NCBI GenBank assembly: GCA_902783085.1
Contig: CACZPT010000020.1
Coordinates: forward strand, 1 to 23,619
Reading direction: 5' to 3'
DNA: 23,619 nt
DNA from: an uncultured Methanobrevibacter sp.
GTDB lineage: Archaea; Methanobacteriota; Methanobacteria; Methanobacteriales; Methanobacteriaceae
In this document: positions 7,597 to 14,700 of the stretch, piece after piece
Layout: each line of letters begins with the position of its first letter
How positions within the stretch are numbered: position 1 is the first letter of the stretch
The notes under the pieces: generated by a model
Seen by the model: the letters and a program-made list of their open reading frames with translations, nothing else
What the model was told of the DNA's origin: nothing
The model's database searches: none
Position numbers and translations under genes: made by a program

Positions 7597-8709
7597 TTAT
7601 TCAGCAGATAATTCGTCACACAATTCAACAGCTTTTTTTGCAGCTTTTTCCATTGAAATCTCATATGGAATACCTGCTTCTTCAAGAAGTCTTTGACCTT
7701 CTTTCTCATTAGTTCCAGTTAATCTAATAACAATGTGTACTTTTCTATCAGCTTGCTCTAATGCCTTAATAACACCACGGGCAACATCATCAGCCTTAGT
7801 AATTCCACCTAAAACATTTAAAAATACAACTTTAACTGGATCATAGTTTAAAACAATATTTAAAGCTTGATTAATAATGTGTTCAGAAGCTCCACCACCA
7901 ATATCCAAGAAAGTTGCAGGCTCCCCACCATTAAGCTTAATCATATCCATTGCAGTTAATGTTAAACCGGCACCATTACCGATAACAGCAATGTCACCAT
8001 CTAATTTAACAAAATCCACTGCTTTTTTCTTATAACGCAACATTTTAACTAAATCTTGGTGTCTGTACAAAGAATCGTTTTCAACTTCTAATTTAGCATC
8101 AGCAGCAACTAAACCTTCTGGAGTTAATACTAATGGATTAATTTCAGCAACTTCACAATCATATTTTTCAAATACTGCATATAATTTCCAAATTATATCC
8201 CCTATTGGAGCAATCAAATCAGAAGAAACTCCCATTTTACGTGCAATTTCACGAGCTTCATATGGTAAAAATTCAATTAAAGGCTGTGGATGATACTTAA
8301 TGATTTTTTCAGGATTTGTTTTTGCAAGGTTTTCAATTTCAATCCCGCCTTCTTTACTAGCCATAATCACAGGTTTTCTTTCAGCCCTATCAATAGAAAC
8401 ACTTATAAAGAATTCATTTAAAATATCTGCTTTTTCTTCAATTAACAAATGTTTTACTCTTTCTCCATTAATTTCCATTCCTAATATTTCATCAGCAACC
8501 TTAAGAGCTTCACCAGGGTGATTTGCGAATTTTACACCACCGGCTTTACCTCTACCACCAGTTAACACCTGTGCTTTTACAACTACAGGAACTCCCATTT
8601 CAGAACAAATTGCTACTGCTTCTTCAGGAGAATATGCAACATGTCCTTCAAGTATCTTAATTCCTTCATTATTGAAAATTTGTTTTGCTACATTTTCGAA
8701 AAACTTCAT
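7597..8709 (-). CDS. sucC: Succinyl-CoA synthetase (ADP-forming) beta subunit
   Basis: Makes succinyl-CoA from succinate, CoA and ATP for the reductive TCA branch feeding 2-oxoglutarate oxidoreductase; it needs an alpha subunit (SucD) not found in this window. The 370-aa protein has the ATP-grasp N-terminal half (VVVKAQVLTGGRGKAGGVKFA, split around residues 43-63), EVAEINPLVLTPEG and DAKLEVEN before the CoA-ligase half (VIGNGAGLTLTAMDMI, FLDIGGGAS, LNVLGGIT, RLTGTNEKEG). The ATG at 8707-8709 follows the korC stop by 8 nt, and the GGTG Shine-Dalgarno motif overlaps that stop (TAGGTG). Co-transcription with korDABC fits consecutive steps: succinate to succinyl-CoA, then reductive carboxylation. 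Confidence 0.97.
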   Translation of the reverse strand: MKFFENVAKQIFNNEGIKILEGHVAYSPEEAVAICSEMGVPVVVKAQVLTGGRGKAGGVKFANHPGEALKVADEILGMEINGERVKHLLIEEKADILNEFFISVSIDRAERKPVIMASKEGGIEIENLAKTNPEKIIKYHPQPLIEFLPYEAREIARKMGVSSDLIAPIGDIIWKLYAVFEKYDCEVAEINPLVLTPEGLVAADAKLEVENDSLYRHQDLVKMLRYKKKAVDFVKLDGDIAVIGNGAGLTLTAMDMIKLNGGEPATFLDIGGGASEHIINQALNIVLNYDPVKVVFLNVLGGITKADDVARGVIKALEQADRKVHIVIRLTGTNEKEGQRLLEEAGIPYEISMEKAAKKAVELCDELSAE

Positions 8710-8717
8710 TTTAACAC

Positions 8718-9263
8718 CTAAATTAAATTATAACCTGCTTTGAATGCTTTAATATTTTTTTCTTCAGTTCCTGCAGGAACACTATCTTTAATTGACTCAA
8801 TAGCCGCATTTTCAGATATAATTCCAGTAACTTTTGTAATAGCTCCAACCATAACAATATTAGCTACAATTTTAAGGCCGATTTCATCGTTTGCAGTTTT
8901 TGTAGCTGGAGCGTTAAAAACCTTAATATTATGTTGGTCTATAAATTCACGTACATCTTCAATATCTGTTGTTCCAGGATCAACTATTAATGTACCTTCA
9001 TCTTTTAAATCAACAATATATTTAATTAATGCTTCATTTGACATTGCAACTAAAATATCTGGACTTTGAACTTTAGGATATTCAACTTCACTATCACTAA
9101 TGACAACTTCACATTTAGAAGCTCCACCACGAGCTTCAGGTCCATATGATTGGGTTTGAACAGCTTCATTATTATCAAAAAGACTTGCGGCTTTACCTAA
9201 AATAATGCCTGCAAGAATTACTCCTTGACCTCCAAATCCACCAATTCTAATTTCAGTTCTCAT
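8718..9263 (-). CDS. korC: 2-oxoglutarate:ferredoxin oxidoreductase gamma subunit KorC
   Basis: Gamma subunit of the four-subunit ferredoxin-dependent enzyme that reductively carboxylates succinyl-CoA to 2-oxoglutarate in methanogens. The 181-aa protein has the POR-gamma hallmarks: RIGGFGGQGVILAG at the N-terminus, QTQSYGPEARGG, ILVAMSNEA and a C-terminal MVGAITKVTG segment. I place the start at ATG 9261-9263, because AGGTGGG (9268-9274, overlapping the korB stop) sits 4 nt upstream. A GTG three codons earlier is in frame but lies within that ribosome binding site. It ends in TAG, which forms part of the sucC ribosome binding site. Confidence 0.95.
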   Translation of the reverse strand: MRTEIRIGGFGGQGVILAGIILGKAASLFDNNEAVQTQSYGPEARGGASKCEVVISDSEVEYPKVQSPDILVAMSNEALIKYIVDLKDEGTLIVDPGTTDIEDVREFIDQHNIKVFNAPATKTANDEIGLKIVANIVMVGAITKVTGIISENAAIESIKDSVPAGTEEKNIKAFKAGYNLI

Positions 9264-9272
9264 AATACCCAC

Positions 9273-10133
9273 CTATAACTCCGTTTCATATGCAGAATTA
9301 ATAACAGTTTTATTGCCAAATTTCTCTTCACTTATTCTTTCAATATTCTCTGTGAATTCTGCTTTTTGTTTTTTGGCAAATTCTCCAACAACAATTTTTC
9401 CTTCTAAATCTCGCTCCCTCATTCTATCAGCAGAAGATTTAAATATAGTATTTGCTTTCATAATAGCCACCATAGCAGTTGGAGTTCTAAGTTTATTTTT
9501 ACGACCATAATATGTTGGACATTGAGTTACAACTTCAATAAATGAAAAACCTGGATTTTTTAATCCATCTTTAATTGAAGTAACTAAATTCTCAATTTGT
9601 ATTGTGGTCCATCTTGCAGAATAAGTCGCACCAGCAGCTGCAACAAGTTCTGCTAAGTTAAATGGAGTATCTTGATTTCCATAAGGAGCAGTTGTTCCAA
9701 AACTACCTTTAGGAGAAGTAGGGCTGATTTGACCACCAGTCATTCCATAAATATTATTATTAATACAGATAACAGTTAAATTAATGTTTCTCCTAGCTGC
9801 ATGGATTAAATGATTTCCGCCAATTGAAGCACAATCCCCATCACCAGTGAAAACTACAACATCTAAAGATTTATTAGCTGTTTTTAAACCTGTAGCAAAG
9901 CTTAATGCTCTTCCATGAGTTGTGTGAAGAGAATCACAGTTCATATAACCTGGAATCCTAGAAGAACAGCCAATACCTGAAACCATAGCAATATTATCAA
10001 AATCCATCTCAGCTTTTTCCATTCCTTTTAAAAAAGCATTCATTATAGTACCATTCCCACATCCTGGACAGAAAATATGTGGAAGTCTATCTTTTCTCAT
10101 ATATGGAGTAAATTTGTTTTCATCACTAGACAT
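9273..10133 (-). CDS. korB: 2-oxoglutarate:ferredoxin oxidoreductase beta subunit KorB
   Basis: Thiamine-diphosphate-binding subunit of KOR. The 286-aa protein shows FCPGCGNG near residues 21-28 and the TPP/Mg signature GDGD followed by NNNIYGMTGGQISPTSP. CPTYYGRKN lies in the C-terminal third, as in archaeal KorB. The ATG at 10131-10133 follows the korA stop TAA directly, with an AGGGGGA ribosome binding site inside the end of korA. It lies in the korDABC order typical of methanogens. A related 2-oxoacid substrate cannot be excluded from this subunit alone, but the sucC linkage argues for 2-oxoglutarate. Confidence 0.96.
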   Translation of the reverse strand: MSSDENKFTPYMRKDRLPHIFCPGCGNGTIMNAFLKGMEKAEMDFDNIAMVSGIGCSSRIPGYMNCDSLHTTHGRALSFATGLKTANKSLDVVVFTGDGDCASIGGNHLIHAARRNINLTVICINNNIYGMTGGQISPTSPKGSFGTTAPYGNQDTPFNLAELVAAAGATYSARWTTIQIENLVTSIKDGLKNPGFSFIEVVTQCPTYYGRKNKLRTPTAMVAIMKANTIFKSSADRMRERDLEGKIVVGEFAKKQKAEFTENIERISEEKFGNKTVINSAYETEL

Positions 10134-11264
10134 TTAATTTCCCCCTATTTCATTAATTTTAGATAATATTTCATCAGGTGTTGGCATTAAACCACCAATT
10201 TTACCAATAAGATGTATGTTAACATCATTTGGCAATACTCTATCAACTTCATAATACATTTGACCCAAATTCATTTCAGCAACAATAATATCAGATGCAT
10301 TAGAGCTCAAGTTTTTAATTTCCTCTTCAGGAAATGGCCATGGAGTATCTAATTTAATATAACCAACCTTTTTACCTTCAGACCTTGCAACACTTACCGC
10401 TTCAATTGCAGATCTGACCGGAGCACCATAAGAAATAATAATAATATCTGCATCTTCACAGCTCTTAGATTTAACAGAACAAATTTTATCGCAATTATTT
10501 AAAACTTTATCACATAATCTTTGGACTAAATCATTATGAGTTTCCGGGTCGTTAGTATCCGGATAACCTCTTTCATCATGAGTAAGGCCAGTGACGTGAA
10601 TATTGAATCCTTCACCAAATGCAGGCATTGGATTTGTACCATTTTCAACATTCTTAAATGGTAAATAATTATCTTTATCCTCAGGCATTTGTCTTGGAAT
10701 AATTTCAATATCATCTTCAACAACAATTTTTTCTCTCATGTGACCAATAATCTCATCAGCCATGACAAATACTGGAGTTCTGAATTGTTCAGCCAAGTTA
10801 AATGCTTTAATAGTGAAATCAAAGAATTCTTGAACACTAGATGGTGATAATGCGATTGGTTCATAATCACCATGAGACCCCCAACGAGCTTGCATCATAT
10901 CTCCTTGAGCAGCCATTGTTGGTTGACCTGTAGACGGTGAACCTCTTTGAACATCAACAATGACAATAGGAGTTTCAGAAATAAATGCATAACCAATATT
11001 TTCTTGCATTAATGATAAACCTGGTCCGGAAGTAGCAGTCATTGATTTAGTTCCTCCCCAAGATCCTCCGATAATTGCTCCAACGGAAGCTATTTCATCT
11101 TCCATTTGAACAAATGATCCTCCGACTTTTGGAAGTTCACGAGCTAAAGTTTCTGCAACTTCAGTAGATGGAGTGATAGGATATCCTGCAAAAAATCTAC
11201 AACCAGCTCTTAAAGCACCTTTTGCACATGCTTCATTACCTTGAATAAAAAATTCCTGTGACAT
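10134..11264 (-). CDS. korA: 2-oxoglutarate:ferredoxin oxidoreductase alpha subunit KorA
   Basis: Pyrimidine-binding subunit of KOR. The 376-aa protein opens with FIQGNEACAKGALRAGCRFF and GYPITPSTE, followed by QMEDEIASVGAIIGGSWGG and the conserved TSGPGLSLM and GSPSTGQPT segments. The substrate loop RWGSHGDYEPIALSP and the C-terminal transketolase-like AEMNLGQMYYEV are also present. Length fits KorA. Start ATG 11262-11264 has AGGTGG 4 nt upstream, overlapping the korD stop codon (TAGGTG). Together with KorB, KorC and KorD it forms the complete enzyme. Confidence 0.96.
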   Translation of the reverse strand: MSQEFFIQGNEACAKGALRAGCRFFAGYPITPSTEVAETLARELPKVGGSFVQMEDEIASVGAIIGGSWGGTKSMTATSGPGLSLMQENIGYAFISETPIVIVDVQRGSPSTGQPTMAAQGDMMQARWGSHGDYEPIALSPSSVQEFFDFTIKAFNLAEQFRTPVFVMADEIIGHMREKIVVEDDIEIIPRQMPEDKDNYLPFKNVENGTNPMPAFGEGFNIHVTGLTHDERGYPDTNDPETHNDLVQRLCDKVLNNCDKICSVKSKSCEDADIIIISYGAPVRSAIEAVSVARSEGKKVGYIKLDTPWPFPEEEIKNLSSNASDIIVAEMNLGQMYYEVDRVLPNDVNIHLIGKIGGLMPTPDEILSKINEIGGN

Positions 11265-11272
11265 TCTACCAC

Positions 11273-11536
11273 CTATTTCCTCCCATTTGAAAATTTGGGA
11301 TTGAAAGCATTATCTTCTTTTCCAACCCACCAATTTTTATTAACATCAACTGTAATAGCTTGATCAGGGCATATTACTTCACATACTCCACAATTTGTAC
11401 ATCTTTCTCCAAAATTAACATAAGGCAATTGAACACCTTTTTTATTAAACTCTGAAGATATAGCATAAACATTCTGATAGCACATGAATAAACAAAGGTG
11501 ACAACCTTTGCATAAATCTTCATCAATTATAATCAA
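11273..11536 (-). CDS. korD: 2-oxoglutarate:ferredoxin oxidoreductase delta (ferredoxin) subunit KorD
   Basis: The 87-aa electron-transfer subunit with two [4Fe-4S] sites: CKGCHLCLFMC and CTNCGVCEVICP, each C-x2-C-x2-C-x3-C. It takes electrons from reduced ferredoxin to drive carboxylation by KorAB. It probably starts at TTG 11534-11536, giving MIIIDEDLCKGC, with an AGGAG ribosome binding site (11546-11550 on the minus strand) 9 nt upstream. The TTG start could be a way of keeping the first gene of the operon weakly translated. korD leads the operon; its promoter region is shared with the divergent fumarase-like gene. Confidence 0.95.
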   Translation of the reverse strand: MIIIDEDLCKGCHLCLFMCYQNVYAISSEFNKKGVQLPYVNFGERCTNCGVCEVICPDQAITVDVNKNWWVGKEDNAFNPKFSNGRK

Positions 11537-11567
11537 TTTTACAATCTCCTAAATAAATTACTAAATT

Positions 11568-11581
11568 ATAGTATATACTAT
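11568..11581. promoter_or_regulatory. 14-bp perfect palindrome in the korD/fum divergent promoter region
   Basis: ATAGTATATACTAT is a perfect 14-bp palindrome about 38 nt before the korD TTG start. Its core resembles a TATA box and would place korD transcription start near the AGGAG site. On the other strand TTTAAATA (11597-11604) is a plausible TATA box for the fumarase-like gene. A dimeric repressor bound here could block TBP; that is inference. Confidence 0.35.
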
Positions 11582-11655
11582 GTATATTTTCAAACCTTTA
11601 AATAACTTATGAAAAAAAGAAAATTACAAATAAATTGAAGAATAATAGAAAAAAT

Positions 11656-12147
11656 ATGAAAAAAATTAAAACACCTATAACAAATGAAGAAATTTTAAAA
11701 TTAAATGTAGGTGATAAAATAGCAATATCCGGAACAATATATACTGGTCGTGATGCAGCACTCCCACAACTTGTTGAATTAATTAAAAATAACGAAGTTG
11801 ATTTTGATATTGAGGGCTCTGTGATAATGCATACGGCAGTTAGTGATGCAGGTATTGCACCAACAACAAGTAATAAAAATGAAATAGAATCAAACATTCC
11901 CTTTTTAAGTAAACATGGTGTTAAAATGCACATTGGCAAAGGCATGTTAAATGAAAAAACAATTCAAGCATTAAAAGAAAACAATTCTATTTTTGTAATA
12001 ACACCACCAGTCGCAGCATTATTAACCAGTAAAGTTCTAAAAAAAGAGTGTGTTTTATTTGCTAGTGAAGGCATAGAAGCCATGTATAAATTAAAAGTAG
12101 AAAATATTCCTGGAATAGTAGCTATTAATAAAGGAAAAAGTATTTAG
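11656..12147 (+). CDS. Class I fumarase beta-subunit-like protein (FumA C-terminal/TtdB family), divergent
   Basis: About 163 aa, matching the beta subunit of two-subunit class I (iron-sulfur) fumarases and tartrate dehydratases: LKVGDKI-like LNVGDKIAISGTIYTGRDAA, GVKMHIGKG, PPVAALL and the C-terminal GIEAMYKLKVENIPGIVA. In canonical members the strand after TGRD contains AH(K/L) and the later motif is GPTTS-x-RM. Here these read GRDAALPQ and APTTSNKNE, so expected His and Arg residues are missing. It is also shorter than the ~190-aa archaeal subunits. It may be a paralogue with a different substrate rather than the main fumarase, and no alpha subunit lies nearby. I start at ATG 11656; a TTG at 11635 is possible. 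The divergent kor operon suggests a TCA-linked role. Confidence 0.75.
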   Translation: MKKIKTPITNEEILKLNVGDKIAISGTIYTGRDAALPQLVELIKNNEVDFDIEGSVIMHTAVSDAGIAPTTSNKNEIESNIPFLSKHGVKMHIGKGMLNEKTIQALKENNSIFVITPPVAALLTSKVLKKECVLFASEGIEAMYKLKVENIPGIVAINKGKSI

Positions 12148-12156
12148 AAGAAGAAT

Positions 12157-12891
12157 TTATTCTTCATCTTCTTCATCTTCACTTTCTTCTCTTTTTTCGA
12201 ATGAATCTACGAAATTAACTTTATTAACTTCTTCGATATTTTCCCAAATATCTTTAGCTATTTTGAATCTTGCAAAGGTAACATCCATGTAAGATTGTTG
12301 ATCGAATTTAGCAATTTCATCTAATTGGATACTTGCAACACCATCATCAATTTCAATTATAGTATTTTCAATATCTACATTAGGGTTTGAGTAATGTAAT
12401 TCAATCATACTTTTGATTTTATCATCAATATCATCAATGATTTCAGTTATTTCGACTTCATAAATTAAATCTTTTCCAGCTAATGGGTGGTTGAAATCAA
12501 CTTTTACTCTTCCACCATTTACAGTTAAAATTCTACCTTCTCCACCTTCAGCAGAAATTCTCATACCTGGATATGGAGTCATACCTTGTTTTTTAAATTC
12601 TTTCATTGGAATTAATTGTATAGCTTTTGGATCACGAGGACCAAATCCATTATCACTGTCAACTTCAACAGTTTTAGAGTCACCAGCATCAAGGTCAATG
12701 ATTGCTTCATCAATAGCTGGTAATAAGTGGTTTCCACCAACTACAATTGGAATTGGTTTATAGGTTTTATTTTCTTCGAAAATATCTGCTTCATGAGCTA
12801 TTTCTTCATAAGTAGTATCAAATACTTCATCATTTTCTTTGATTTTTCCAGTAAAGTTTACACGAACAAAATCTCCGTCTTTAACTGCCAT
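12157..12891 (-). CDS. FKBP-type peptidyl-prolyl isomerase, long archaeal SlyD-like form
   Basis: Cytosolic prolyl isomerase and folding chaperone. The 244-aa protein starts with the FKBP strand GDFVRVNFTGKIKENDEVFDTT. An insert-in-flap domain follows (FGPRDPKAIQLIPMKEFKK through GRVKVDFNHPLAGKDLIYEVEI), as in SlyD. A C-terminal domain of about 85 residues, found in long archaeal FKBPs, ends in a very acidic tail (EESEDEEDEE). The ATG at 12889-12891 has GGAG 10 nt upstream, and a TATA-like tract lies near 12930-12945. It converges on the fumarase-like gene with a 9-bp gap. Confidence 0.92.
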   Translation of the reverse strand: MAVKDGDFVRVNFTGKIKENDEVFDTTYEEIAHEADIFEENKTYKPIPIVVGGNHLLPAIDEAIIDLDAGDSKTVEVDSDNGFGPRDPKAIQLIPMKEFKKQGMTPYPGMRISAEGGEGRILTVNGGRVKVDFNHPLAGKDLIYEVEITEIIDDIDDKIKSMIELHYSNPNVDIENTIIEIDDGVASIQLDEIAKFDQQSYMDVTFARFKIAKDIWENIEEVNKVNFVDSFEKREESEDEEDEE

Positions 12892-13057
12892 AATAATTAC
12901 GCTCCTAAATAAATTTGATTGAATAAAATGTTAATAAATATAACACTCTATAGTTTTAGTAACTATTACTTATTAAAGTTTTGTTTTATACAATTTGAAT
13001 ACTTATCATGTGCTCTTTCTAAAAAATTAATATAATATTGAAAATATATTCTAATTC
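12892..13057. promoter_or_regulatory. Divergent promoter region of the FKBP and DUF763 genes
   Basis: 166 bp of A/T-rich DNA between head-to-head genes. On the minus side, GGAG near 12902-12905 and a TATA-like tract around 12930-12945 serve the FKBP gene. On the plus side TTAATATAAT (13027-13036) is centred about 26 nt before the DUF763 ATG, with no Shine-Dalgarno motif, which suggests a leaderless mRNA. No ORF or RNA gene is seen. Confidence 0.35.
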
Positions 13058-14152
13058 ATGCAAAGGAAAGGAGTAGTTAATTTACCATTACACGGAGGTC
13101 ATCCACCAAAATGGTTATTTACAAGAATGGTGGATTTATCTGGAGCGCTAGCTTCGGTTATTATTGAAGAATATGGTTTATTAGAATTTTTAAATAGAAT
13201 TTCAAATCCATATTGGTTTCAAGCATTTTCATGTGTTTTAGGTTTTGACTGGCACTCTTCTGGAACAACTACAACAACACTAGGTGCTTTAAAAAGATCA
13301 TTAAGTCCTGAAGAACATGGAGTTTATTTAAGTGGAGGTAAAGGAGCCAAATCTAGAAAAACACCTGAAGGAATTGCGCACGCCGGAGATATATTTAACT
13401 TAACTACAAAGAAAACTGAAAAGCTAATTGAAACAAGTAAACTAACTGCTAAAATTGATAATTCATGTATTCAAGATGGATACACACTATACCAACATAA
13501 TTTCTTTATAACCGAAAAAGGAGATTGGGCTGTTGTTCAACAAGGACTGAATGTTGAAAATAAATATGCTAGAAGATATCATTGGTTAGGCAATGAAGTA
13601 GAAACATTACTAAACGATCCACATAGTGGAATATCCTGTGATATGAAAACTCCAAATACATTAAATATGTCATCAAAAGATAGTAAAGAAGCTCAAAAAA
13701 TTAGTGTTGATTTAATTAATGATAACCCCGACCATTTAATACAATATTTTAAAAGAAAAGATAATCAAATGCTTTTAGAAGATTTTACGATGCCCAAACA
13801 CCACCCAGTACTTGACATCGATATTACAAATCGAGAAATGGAAATATTAAAAAATGCTTGGGAAATTCAACCAGAAAATTATGAAGAGTTAATATTGCTT
13901 AAAGGAATTGGACCTAAAAAAATAAGAGCACTGGCTTTAATATCTGATTTAGTTTATGGTGAACCTGCAAGTTGGAAAGACCCTGTAAAATACAGTTTCA
14001 CACATGGTGGAAAAGATGGCTTTCCATATCCAGTTGATAAAGAAGTTTATGATAATTCAATTCAAACTATGAAAGATGCACTTGAACAAGCTAAAATAAA
14101 AAAAGATGAAAAATTAAAAGCTATTAAAAGGTTAGATGAATTCATTAGTTAA
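13058..14152 (+). CDS. DUF763 protein with helix-hairpin-helix motif
   Basis: A 364-aa member of the DUF763 family, found in many archaea and some bacteria; I know of no assigned biochemical function. Visible features are the conserved N-terminus GVVNLPLHGGHPPKWLF with MVDLSGALASVIIEEYG, then a His/Asp-bearing FDWHSSGTTTTTLGALK, IAHAGDIFNLT, and WAVVQQGLN with YARRYHWLG. At residues 281-287 LKGIGPKK is a helix-hairpin-helix turn, followed by KDPVKYSFTHGGKDGFPYP. The HhH motif suggests nucleic-acid binding. The gene has its own probable leaderless promoter and is convergent with trm56, with overlapping stop codons (GTTAAC), so it shares no operon that could hint at its role. Confidence 0.88.
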   Translation: MQRKGVVNLPLHGGHPPKWLFTRMVDLSGALASVIIEEYGLLEFLNRISNPYWFQAFSCVLGFDWHSSGTTTTTLGALKRSLSPEEHGVYLSGGKGAKSRKTPEGIAHAGDIFNLTTKKTEKLIETSKLTAKIDNSCIQDGYTLYQHNFFITEKGDWAVVQQGLNVENKYARRYHWLGNEVETLLNDPHSGISCDMKTPNTLNMSSKDSKEAQKISVDLINDNPDHLIQYFKRKDNQMLLEDFTMPKHHPVLDIDITNREMEILKNAWEIQPENYEELILLKGIGPKKIRALALISDLVYGEPASWKDPVKYSFTHGGKDGFPYPVDKEVYDNSIQTMKDALEQAKIKKDEKLKAIKRLDEFIS

Positions 14153-14688
14153 CGATTTTCATCATGAATATTAACATTTTTTCCGTGTGCTGTTGGAATA
14201 ACTTCAAATACAGGATTTTCAAATTCTAAATCGAATTCATCCCCATCCATTAATAAATGTTGAAAAACCGCTAAAGATGATACTTCGGAGTGAGGTTGTG
14301 TTGTTACAGATACATTCCAATCAGCTACCTTATAGACTTTTCCAGGAACCTTAGAACCCCCTACAATAATTAGAATATCACTACCATCATCTCTAATTTC
14401 TGGAGCTATCTCATGTGCTTGTGAACCATACATGGTTAGATGAACAATTTTACCACCGTTATCTTTCCATTTATTAATAACACCCATATAACTGTCAGTA
14501 TGTTCTATTTCAAAATTTCCACCCCATCTTGAAGCCGTATCTCTTACATTATCCATTAGTTTATTATCTTTATCACCTGCAAGATAGATTTTACTTGCAC
14601 CAAATGCACGGGCAGTTAAACAAACATGAGTGGTAATTCTAGTATCTCTTTTTAATCTATGATCTAATCTCAAAACATTAACATTCAT
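14149..14688 (-). CDS. trm56: tRNA (cytidine(56)-2'-O)-methyltransferase Trm56
   Basis: Archaea-specific SPOUT methyltransferase that methylates the ribose of C56 in the T-loop of tRNA using SAM. The 179-aa protein has the usual N-terminus VNVLRLDHRLKRDTRITTHV, ARAFGA, the middle HLTMYG segment and the knotted SAM-binding C-terminus IIVGGSKVPGKVY plus WNVSVTTQPHSEVSSLAVF. Start ATG 14686-14688 has GGTGAT five nucleotides upstream. It begins 12 bp after the cobS stop, so it is probably co-transcribed with cobS although the pathways are unrelated. Confidence 0.96.
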   Translation of the reverse strand: MNVNVLRLDHRLKRDTRITTHVCLTARAFGASKIYLAGDKDNKLMDNVRDTASRWGGNFEIEHTDSYMGVINKWKDNGGKIVHLTMYGSQAHEIAPEIRDDGSDILIIVGGSKVPGKVYKVADWNVSVTTQPHSEVSSLAVFQHLLMDGDEFDLEFENPVFEVIPTAHGKNVNIHDENR

Positions 14689-14700
14689 ATTATCACCAAA

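Noticed and set aside
7596..7709. Upstream in-frame start extending the flavoprotein into sucC
   Set aside because: The extra 38 residues (Lys-rich, low-complexity) lie inside the sucC frame, and the flavodoxin fold starts with MKFFAINGSPR at 7595.
12150..12165. GAAGAAT-TT-ATTCTTC inverted repeat at the fumarase-like/FKBP convergence as a terminator
   Set aside because: A 2-nt loop is too tight, and the repeat arises from the acidic-tail codons (GAA/GAT) of the FKBP gene read in reverse; no T-tract follows directly.
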